A stretch of 48,043 nucleotides of DNA, taken from contig MHBH01000089.1 in the NCBI GenBank assembly GCA_001804805.1, positions 1 to 48,043 on the forward strand. Direction: 5' to 3'. Positions 41,892-48,043 of this stretch are shown one piece after another. Numbering within the stretch: the stretch's first letter is position 1; each line of letters begins with the position of its first letter. The stretch comes from Lentisphaerae bacterium GWF2_49_21 (GTDB lineage: Bacteria; Verrucomicrobiota; Lentisphaeria; Victivallales; GWF2-50-93). The notes beneath the pieces are model-generated. The model did no database searches. It saw only the letters and a list, made by a program, of their open reading frames with translations, and was not told where the DNA came from. A program made the translations under genes and the position numbers.

Positions 41892-41920
41892 CAATGTAAA
41901 ATATTATAAAAGGAGGAACT

Positions 41921-42937
41921 ATGAGCAGACAAGTTGCACTCGACAATATATTTCTCAGGCCTACGGAAAGGTTCGCGCACACTGAATATTCCCTGGGATA
42001 TCATGAATCCTTGAAACAAAAGTTCCCTGGGAAATCTTTGGATGACGTTTTCGACATCGATTTCCTCTGGTGCGTCAATGACGGACCTATCGACTGGAAG
42101 AAAGCCGGACGCGCCACCGACATGGGGCATGCAGGATACGCCGCCGACGGCAGCGACCAGCGGAACTCGTCGGAATCCCCATTCCATGACGCCGAGGAAA
42201 TCTATGAATTTGATCCTGTCAGGGAATACGGACTCCCTTCACACAGGGAACTCGTCAGGCATTATCAGAACGTCTACGACAAGATGTGCGCAAACAGTCC
42301 GAACCAATTGTCCACAGGAGGCTATTACAAGACTGTTGTCTCTGGAGCAATCGAGTCATTCGGCTGGGAGATGCTTCTCGTAGCTGCCGCCGACAAGGTG
42401 AAGTTCGCAAAAGTCCTTGAAAGATTTGGCAGATACACGGCCCATTATGCCGCAGCCTGGGCTGAAACTTCTATTGACGCCTATATCCAGCATGATGACA
42501 TGGTCTGGACCGAAGGCCCGTTCATGGAACCGGAATTCTACCGGTCCGTCATTTTCCCTCTCTACAAGAAGATGTGGGAGCCTCTTAAAAAGAAGGGGAA
42601 GAAGATACTCTACTGTTCAGATGGCACATTCGACATGTTCATGAAGGACATTGCGGACTGCGGAGCTGACGGTTTCATCTTCGAGCCTACGAACAACCTT
42701 GATTACGTAGTTGAAAACTTCGGAAGCACCCATTGCATAGTCGGCAGCAAATGCGACTGCCGGACAATGGCGTTCAACACCTGGGAGGACGTGAAGAAAC
42801 AGATGGACGAGACAGCCGCCCTGGCCCGCAGATGCAAAGGATTTATCTGGGCGACCGGCAACCACATGCCCGCGAACGTGAGTGACGAGATCTGCATGAA
42901 GTACCTGGAGTACCTGCGCAAGATCTGGAAAAGATAA
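41921..42937 (+). CDS. URO-D superfamily protein with degenerate metal site
   Basis: A 338-aa protein recognised as UroD-like by the barrel pattern: FGWEMLLVAAADKVKFAKVLERFGRYTAHYA, AYIQHDDMVWTEGPFMEPEFYRSVIFPLYKKMWEPLKKKGKKILYCSDGTFDMFMKDIADCGADGF and, near the end, FIWATGNHMPANVSDEICMKYLEYL. Where the 11286-12350 homologue has His-x-Cys, this one has Leu230-Tyr-Cys232; the late Cys is Asn319. The zinc site of MtaA-type methyltransferases is thus incomplete. AGGAGG lies 5 nt before the ATG. Divergent from AraC, adjacent to a GH36-like gene. Confidence 0.82.
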   Translation: MSRQVALDNIFLRPTERFAHTEYSLGYHESLKQKFPGKSLDDVFDIDFLWCVNDGPIDWKKAGRATDMGHAGYAADGSDQRNSSESPFHDAEEIYEFDPVREYGLPSHRELVRHYQNVYDKMCANSPNQLSTGGYYKTVVSGAIESFGWEMLLVAAADKVKFAKVLERFGRYTAHYAAAWAETSIDAYIQHDDMVWTEGPFMEPEFYRSVIFPLYKKMWEPLKKKGKKILYCSDGTFDMFMKDIADCGADGFIFEPTNNLDYVVENFGSTHCIVGSKCDCRTMAFNTWEDVKKQMDETAALARRCKGFIWATGNHMPANVSDEICMKYLEYLRKIWKR

Positions 42938-43571
42938 TTGGACGGAGCGCTGGCATCCTGCCGGCAATTAGAGGTCTTCTGCCTGTAATTTATTTTCCTC
43001 TTTTCAATAGAAAGCTATAGACACGCTAAAGATGTGAACTCCAACGATTGAGACACCACCCTGTAGGAGTTCATCACGTGACCACGTTGACACGTGGAAC
43101 GTGACTCACGTGCCAACTTTAGTAGTGTCTTATCTTAGCTCCATTCGGGTTTGCTCCCTGACAGGTTCCAGAAACCATCGCCTTGAACAGATGACATTTC
43201 GTTCGTAGTAGCGCATGTTTGCGCGTTCTTTTGCTTTTCAGGATCCATGAATAATGCTAGAGCACGAGACCCTACTACATAATCCCATAATTCTCCAGCC
43301 ATATCCCCTTGAATTCCAACGTGTTCATACTACATTACCTTAAAGCGGGGCGGTTCACAGGCTAGGCAGATACCATTTCAAGCCATCATTCATGACTTGA
43401 TGTTTAGCCGCCGACTTGATACTAATAAACTGTTATGAGCAGAATCGTTAAATTAACAATTATAGAATATGAATACAAGATGAAAAAGGAAAGTAATCAT
43501 AACCAGACGCCTCCAGATAATCCGGCTCCGCCGTCTTCCTGAAGTTTTTACGTTAAAAACAAAGAAAATAT
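42938..43571. other. Gene-poor spacer
   Basis: 634 bp with no convincing gene. It contains a CACGTG-rich stretch (about 43075-43112: CACGTGACCACGTTGACACG and ACTCACGTGCC), a possible 55-codon minus-strand ORF (43135-43302) and a 36-codon plus-strand ORF from the ATG at 43436 with no Shine-Dalgarno sequence. No RNA gene was recognised. It is probably a decayed or repeat-built region. Confidence 0.5.
43135..43302 (-). CDS. Possible small ORF or gene remnant (55 aa)
   Basis: An open frame giving MAGELWDYVVGSRALALFMD and ending ...GFWNLSGSKPEWS. AAGGGG lies 2 nt before the ATG, too close for a normal Shine-Dalgarno sequence. The frame stays open 9 codons further upstream without an ATG. The composition looks protein-like but I recognise no family. 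It may be the C-terminal remnant of a decayed gene. Confidence 0.25.
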   Translation of the reverse strand: MAGELWDYVVGSRALALFMDPEKQKNAQTCATTNEMSSVQGDGFWNLSGSKPEWS

Positions 43572-43806
43572 TCTCGCACAAAGTCACAGAGGCACAAAGC
43601 AAGTAAATGGAGCAAAAGTTTTAGGAAAAGAGTCGGAGAAAGAACCCGTTTTCAAAAGGGTTTGTCTCAGCCCGAGCAGGAATGCGAAGGGAAAAATAAA
43701 CTTGATGACTTTCTTCGTGGGCTTCTGTTTTCTTCGTGGTGAGAATTCTTCCCGACTCCTCCGGGCCGGGATCTTCGACTTTGTGCCTCTGTGGCTTTGT
43801 GAGAGA
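43572..43806. mobile_element. MITE-like element with 28-bp terminal inverted repeats
   Basis: The left end (43572-43599, TCTCGCACAAAGTCACAGAG...) and right end (43779-43806) are complementary over 28 bp with two mismatches. Nested inside are GAGTCGG/CCGACTC and AACCC/GGGTT arms and a TTTCTTCGTGG repeat. It has no coding capacity. It lies 28 bp from the stop codon of the two-TM protein gene. No target-site duplication was verified. Confidence 0.55.
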
Positions 43807-43834
43807 AAAAAGAAATTAGAATTTTTAAGGTCCT

Positions 43835-44512
43835 CTATATTCCATCCCATACAGGTTTGCCAAGAAAGGTGGAAAGAGACTGGGCATCTTTGCGCAGCTT
43901 TTCTGAATTGCCATGGTCGATGACATTTATCCGGGAGCCGTCCTCCAGTACAAGATTGAGCTCGTAGCTGTAATAGGAAGACTTGTTTCCGCTGCAGTAT
44001 TCTGATACGAGCTGAAGCGCATGTATCTGATTCAGCTTCGTATAGTGCTTGAGTGTCTCGGGATTCAGCATCTTCTCCGGATTCTGCCAGCCTTTCCAGA
44101 AATGGCCCGCCCTTCTGTCGAAGACAATTGGCTTTGTCCCGAAATAGAGCATAATTCCGCCTATGATTGCAAAGATAGATCCTATCAGGATAGGTACAAT
44201 TGTTTCAGGATTTAATCCTAATTTACCTTCAGAATACATTGCGATTGGAACCGCAAGCATCACTCCTAGTCCGATAAAAAGAAAGATCAGATAGAAAAAT
44301 TTGGCTCCCCAGGATGAACGGAATTCCATCCTTTCCGGACCCATGGCGATCAGCCTGTGCGTGCAGAAGTTCGCTCCACCTCCCTTTGCCGGAGTCCAGC
44401 CTGTCTTGCCCGCCAGCGGATCGTTGAAAATACTGGGATCAAAAGATTTCCTTGCACCCGAAAGGCTCTTAAGGAATTCCTGTATGCCGTTGATAGAGAA
44501 ATTGAATTTCAT
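43835..44512 (-). CDS. Two-TM membrane protein of unknown function
   Basis: A 225-aa protein I cannot assign. An N-terminal soluble part (about 1-70, with DPLAGKTGWTPAKGGGANFCTHRL) is followed by two TM helices (about 71-93 and 103-124) and a C-terminal soluble domain, PIVFDRRAGHFWKGWQ...LNLVLEDGSRINVIDHG (about 128-225). Its strand pattern resembles small PH-like membrane-associated domains. The start is set at MKFNFS (44512) because the longer frame to 44614 reads through the promoter. It is monocistronic. Confidence 0.75.
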   Translation of the reverse strand: MKFNFSINGIQEFLKSLSGARKSFDPSIFNDPLAGKTGWTPAKGGGANFCTHRLIAMGPERMEFRSSWGAKFFYLIFLFIGLGVMLAVPIAMYSEGKLGLNPETIVPILIGSIFAIIGGIMLYFGTKPIVFDRRAGHFWKGWQNPEKMLNPETLKHYTKLNQIHALQLVSEYCSGNKSSYYSYELNLVLEDGSRINVIDHGNSEKLRKDAQSLSTFLGKPVWDGI

Positions 44513-44521
44513 AATGTAGGA

Positions 44522-44550
44522 AAAATAATCCGGAACTGGTGAATAATCAA
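44522..44550 (-). promoter_or_regulatory. Leaderless-type promoter of the two-TM protein gene
   Basis: Minus strand TTGATT (44545-44550), 17-bp spacer ending TCCGGAT, TATTTT (44522-44527), 9 nt to the ATG at 44512. Confidence 0.65.
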
Positions 44551-44647
44551 GGAGTTTGCCATTTTCCCCCATTTCAGGATTTTTACATAACGCCCCAATT
44601 ATAAGCCATGGCACAAAAACTACGTTGCTTATATGTCTTGTCTTTAC

Positions 44648-44770
44648 GTCAGGCGCTTTGGCCTGACCTTGGAATGCGGTGATTCATCACCGCTTTGTAT
44701 CGCAAAATTCATTTTGCGAAATTTAAACGAGAAATGAATTTCTCTGAACAAGGCGGGAATAAATTCCCGC
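44648..44770. repeat. Array of five perfect hairpins with 25-27 bp spacing
   Basis: In order: GTCAGGC-6 nt-GCCTGAC (44648-44667); GCGGTGAT-TC-ATCACCGC (44676-44693); TCGCAAAAT-TC-ATTTTGCGA (44700-44719); GAGAAAT-GA-ATTTCTC (44729-44744); GCGGGAAT-AA-ATTCCCGC (44753-44770). Centres are 27, 25, 27 and 25 bp apart. Arms are unrelated in sequence, but hairpins 2-5 all have AT-NN-AT centres. It fills the gap between the two-TM protein gene and a sulfatase gene; a 64-codon frame across it is not a gene. Confidence 0.85.
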
Positions 44771-44878
44771 ACTCCATGTGATTCGCTTCCCACTTCGCCC
44801 CTTGGGCTACTAGGGACAGGTCGCTCATCATAAAACAATTTTAATACGAATCATTTAATAATTTTCGATTCTTACCTA

Positions 44879-46372
44879 CTATTTCTTCCTCTGGGCCTCG
44901 GTTATCTCGAGACCTGTCGAATAATCAAGCTGGCGCGGTTCGTATTCCTCGTTCTCGCGCTGGCGTGTCATGCCGGTGTATGACCAGCTGGCATCCTTGG
45001 CATCCTTGCGCCACGGCCTGCGTTCCCAGTAGTAGCCTCTGAAGGGATCGCGTGTCCTGTTCATCCATTCGAGAAGCTTGTCATGGAGACCGTCCCTTAT
45101 CTTCGCATGCTCCTCGGAATTTATCAGATTCTTCATCTCGTAGGAATCTTCTTCAAGGTCATAGAGCTCATCGGAAGCCAGGAGGTTTATCACCAGCTTG
45201 TAGCGGCTGTCACGGCAGCAGCGGATTGGCTGGAATCCGCCGAACCCGTCATGGTCGACCTCATAGCGTCCGAATTCGATGAAGATTTCATCGTTGATAA
45301 ACACATCAGGATCTTCAAATGCCTCCAATACGGTGGTTCCTTCAAGAATGCTGGGTATTTCAACATCCATAAAGTCCATCATGGTCGGAACAATGTCTAT
45401 GTGTGATATGAGGCTCTCGGATGCGGACCCTTTGGAAGCAACTTCCGGACATTTCACGATGAGAGGAACATTCGTTATCTCCTCATACATCGCTGCTCCC
45501 TTGCCGCCTATGGAATGGGAATTCATCATGTCTCCATGGTCGGTCGTGTAGATCACAAGTGCATCGGGGGCGTTCTTCTCAATCGCCTCCATGACTCTTC
45601 CGATCTCGTAGTCGACATACGAATTGCATGCCAGGAAATAAGTATAGGCATCAAGCTTCAGCGAGTCCTTGTCACCCTTGCATGCGTCTCCAGACCAGGC
45701 CTTGTGGTGTTCCGGCTTGTCATCGAGCCTGTCCCAGATGTTCGGGCTCTTCGGGAACTCATAGCCCTTGTACATGTCGATAAAGCGTTTCGGGCAAAGG
45801 TAGGGATGATGCGGTTCGTCATAGGAGACGACAAGGAGGAAATCCTCATCAGTGTTCTTGCCGATGAAATCTATCGCCTTGTCAGAAACCCTGTGTCCGT
45901 AGAGGAAATCTTCAGAAAGATCCTCCTCATTGGTTTTCGGAAGCCTGGAGCGGACACGGTCCTTCTCGCTGAGTTCTTCAAGATAGCTGCGCATGTCGTA
46001 CCAGTAATTTTCATCCCAGCCTTCAGGGCATCTTCCGACTCCGAAATAGTCTCCTCCGTCAAGGTGCCATTTGCCGATGTATGCGCAATGGATTCCGTTG
46101 TCTGCGAATCTTTGTCCAATCGTCTTCACATTGTCACCAAGCGCCATGCTGTTGCCCCAGCTTCCGCTGGAATGCGGATAGATCCCTGTGAACAGTGCGG
46201 CACGCGCGGGCCCGCAGACCGGCTGGCAGCAGTATGCCTTCTCGAAACGGACGCCCTGCTCTGCGAGCTTGTCCAGGTTTGGCGTCTTCATATCCTTGTT
46301 TCCATAGCATCCCAGCATGTCCTTGCGCTGGGTGTCTGTCATGATCAAAACAACTTTTCTACCTGATCCCAT
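44879..46372 (-). CDS. Sulfatase (Cys-type)
   Basis: A 497-aa sulfatase (PF00884). VVLIMTDTQRKDMLGCYGN is the first metal motif, PVCGPARAALFTG the CxPxR formylglycine site and YTTDHGDMMNSHSIGGKGAAMYEE the second metal motif. The C-terminal WNxxREPF-like part is RDPFRGYYWERRPW. I choose MGSGRK (46372); an ATG at 46405 adds 11 residues unlike sulfatase N-termini. No signal peptide is seen. The gene is divergent from the sulfatase at 46534 with a 161-bp shared upstream region, so the two may be co-regulated. Confidence 0.92.
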   Translation of the reverse strand: MGSGRKVVLIMTDTQRKDMLGCYGNKDMKTPNLDKLAEQGVRFEKAYCCQPVCGPARAALFTGIYPHSSGSWGNSMALGDNVKTIGQRFADNGIHCAYIGKWHLDGGDYFGVGRCPEGWDENYWYDMRSYLEELSEKDRVRSRLPKTNEEDLSEDFLYGHRVSDKAIDFIGKNTDEDFLLVVSYDEPHHPYLCPKRFIDMYKGYEFPKSPNIWDRLDDKPEHHKAWSGDACKGDKDSLKLDAYTYFLACNSYVDYEIGRVMEAIEKNAPDALVIYTTDHGDMMNSHSIGGKGAAMYEEITNVPLIVKCPEVASKGSASESLISHIDIVPTMMDFMDVEIPSILEGTTVLEAFEDPDVFINDEIFIEFGRYEVDHDGFGGFQPIRCCRDSRYKLVINLLASDELYDLEEDSYEMKNLINSEEHAKIRDGLHDKLLEWMNRTRDPFRGYYWERRPWRKDAKDASWSYTGMTRQRENEEYEPRQLDYSTGLEITEAQRKK

Positions 46373-46533
46373 ATTTTTTTCCGTTTCAGTTAAAATTGAA
46401 TTCATTATTTGAAAGGATGAGAATTTATAATATCAAAGGAGATTTTCTACCTTGAAAGCAAAATATAATCAAGGGAACCTTTGAAATTTGACATATCCTG
46501 AATAAAATAGAAGAAGCAAAACGAAATTTAATT

Positions 46534-47991
46534 ATGAAACCAAACATCTTACTGATTTTCACGGACCAGCAGAGGGCCGATACCATAGGCGCTCTTGGAA
46601 ACAAGATCATCAGGACTCCGGCCCTAGACCGACTGTGCCGTGAAGGAACCGCCTTCACGAGCGCGTATTCCCCGAGCCCCGTATGCGTCCCGGGCAGATG
46701 CTCCTACCATTACGGACAGTATCCCTTCAACACGAAATGTTATGACAACGGATCACCTATGCCTTCAGACAAACCTTCATTCATGGATGTGCTCAAGGAC
46801 AACGGATACCTGACCTATGGAATCGGGAAATGCCATTTCACTCCCGATGGCAAGGCCATGCGCGGCTTCACAAAGAGGGAGACTCAAGAGGAGATTGTAA
46901 AAAGCCCCAAAGAGGATGATTATCTCAAATTCCTTTTCAATAATGGATATTCTCATATCATCGATCCTCATGGAATGCGCGGCGAGATGTACTACGTCCC
47001 CCAGCCATCCCAGATCTCGGCTAAATACCATCCGACCCAGTGGATTGGAGACAGATCGATCGAATTTCTAAAATCCCATGCGAAATCAAGGAATCCGTGG
47101 ATGCTTTTCAGCAGTTTCATCCATCCGCATCCGCCCTTCTCACCGCCCGCATCATGGTACAAGATGTACCGCGCCCCGCAGATGCCATTGCCGAAAGTGC
47201 CTGAAAACTGGCAGGATCTCATCGTATTCATCAACCGTTTCCAGAACAGGTATAAGTACCGCGACCGTGGAATCGACATCAATCTGCTCCGCTGCATGAA
47301 GGCTTTTTATTACTCGTGCATTTCGTTCATCGATTTCCAGATAGGACGCATGCTGGACGAACTCGAGAAGTCCGGCCAGATAGACAATACTCTGATCATC
47401 TTCACGTCCGACCACGGAGAACTCCTCGGCGACTACAATTCCTTCGGAAAACGCAGCATGCACGATTCCTGCGCCAGGATCCCTCTTATTGCGAGATATC
47501 CGGAACGATTCAGGAAAAACTCAAGATGCAGGACACCGGCAAGCCTTGTCGATGTATTTCCGACCATCCTGGAATCTGCCGGTATATCTTCCAGGACTTT
47601 CAATTCCGATGGCACAGACCTTGCCAAAGTACAGGAACTGAAGGACAGAAAGATATTCTCCCATTTCAACAATGCCGGGAACGGGCTGTATATGTCGCTC
47701 GACAGGAAATGGAAATATTTCTACAGCGCACCCGACGACAAGGAATTCCTCTTCGACAGAATCAACGATCCGGAGGAAACAAGAAATATCCTCCCAAAAA
47801 ACCGCAAGTCTGCCGCTGAAATGCGCGATTCTATTATCTGCGAACTTTGCAGATCTGGGGAAAAGGAATCCGTTGACAAAAACGGCTGGAAAAAATACCC
47901 TGTCAGGAAGATGCCGGAAGATCCTGATGCCGGACTTCTCATCCAGGATCATCCGTGGGCAGAAACATGTCAAGTCCTGATTTCGATTTGA
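46534..47991 (+). CDS. Sulfatase (Cys-type)
   Basis: A 485-aa sulfatase. NILLIFTDQQRADTIGALGN (first metal site), SPVCVPGRCSYHYGQYP (CxPxR, Cys51) and LIIFTSDHGELLGDYNSFGKRSMHDSCARIPLI (second metal site, with the usual late His). It belongs to a different subgroup from the two others by the VCVPGR and QYPF contexts. There is no signal peptide. No clear Shine-Dalgarno sequence precedes the ATG (CGAAATTTAATT). The stop codon lies within the window; the remaining 52 bp are AT-rich and hold nothing recognisable. Confidence 0.92.
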   Translation: MKPNILLIFTDQQRADTIGALGNKIIRTPALDRLCREGTAFTSAYSPSPVCVPGRCSYHYGQYPFNTKCYDNGSPMPSDKPSFMDVLKDNGYLTYGIGKCHFTPDGKAMRGFTKRETQEEIVKSPKEDDYLKFLFNNGYSHIIDPHGMRGEMYYVPQPSQISAKYHPTQWIGDRSIEFLKSHAKSRNPWMLFSSFIHPHPPFSPPASWYKMYRAPQMPLPKVPENWQDLIVFINRFQNRYKYRDRGIDINLLRCMKAFYYSCISFIDFQIGRMLDELEKSGQIDNTLIIFTSDHGELLGDYNSFGKRSMHDSCARIPLIARYPERFRKNSRCRTPASLVDVFPTILESAGISSRTFNSDGTDLAKVQELKDRKIFSHFNNAGNGLYMSLDRKWKYFYSAPDDKEFLFDRINDPEETRNILPKNRKSAAEMRDSIICELCRSGEKESVDKNGWKKYPVRKMPEDPDAGLLIQDHPWAETCQVLISI

Positions 47992-48043
47992 CACTTTAAA
48001 TTAAAATTACTTTGATTAGAACAATGATTTATTTCTTCAAACA

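Noticed and set aside
43436-43546. 36-codon plus-strand ORF (MSRIVKLTIIEYEYK...)
   Set aside because: No Shine-Dalgarno sequence, no family resemblance, and it lies in a repeat-rich decaying region; too short to support.
44644-44838. A 64-codon minus-strand open frame
   Set aside because: It consists of the five-hairpin array; the composition follows the palindromes and there is no Shine-Dalgarno sequence.

Overview
This 48 kb window looks like a chromosome segment of a PVC-superphylum bacterium, most probably Lentisphaerota/Kiritimatiellota. This is inferred from gene content (three sulfatases, UroD-like methyltransferase homologues, BspA-type LRR protein with a PGTTGW...PTKLW C-terminus, DUF4159/DUF4175/BatA proteins, AraC and GntR-LacI regulators) and from heavily repeat-decorated intergenic DNA. 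No rRNA, tRNA, CRISPR array, phage or transposase gene was seen.

Layout. 1-4 kb: the 3' end of an FAD-dependent oxidoreductase, a CapA-like protein, a small membrane protein and a secreted BspA-like LRR protein. 4-7.5 kb: housekeeping genes purB, a VOC protein, hisH and hisA. 7.5-14.8 kb: carbohydrate-related accessory genes (BD-FAE-type esterase, secreted protein, AraC regulator divergent from a UroD-like protein, GH94-type phosphorylase). 14.8-33.8 kb: a very long minus-strand cluster. In transcription order it holds an STN-like secreted protein, two MoxR AAA+ ATPases, DUF58, BatA/vWA, DUF4175, a vWA/GATase-like membrane protein, two tandem Tat-exported DUF4159 proteins, a caspase-like protein without its catalytic Cys, a tiny XRE-type HTH ORF, a VPS10/BNR-like secreted protein and a secreted TPR-like protein. 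34-42.9 kb: a GntR-LacI regulator, an MBL-rhodanese-DUF2892 fusion behind a strongly structured leader, then a glycan-type island (sulfatase, IclR, GH36-like glycosidase, AraC divergent from a second UroD-like protein). 42.9-48 kb: a repeat-rich gap, a two-TM protein, a regular array of five hairpins and two divergent sulfatases.

How the genes fit together. The sulfatases, GH36-like and GH94-like enzymes show no signal peptide, so they probably process imported sulfated or alpha-linked oligosaccharides in the cytoplasm, under AraC/IclR/GntR control. The MoxR-vWA cluster is an envelope-associated chaperone/ATPase module whose extra secreted parts may form one assembly.

The strongest unusual signals are: (1) five genes sharing a near-identical promoter (TTGATT, 16-17 bp, TATYTT/TATTAT) that ends 8-9 nt before ATG, implying leaderless mRNAs; (2) five different perfect hairpins spaced 25-27 bp apart at 44648-44770; (3) a leader with an 11-bp closing helix before the sulfur-type fusion gene; (4) different palindromic repeats at the internal junctions of the MoxR cluster; (5) short 8-9 bp periodic repeats placed directly after stop codons.
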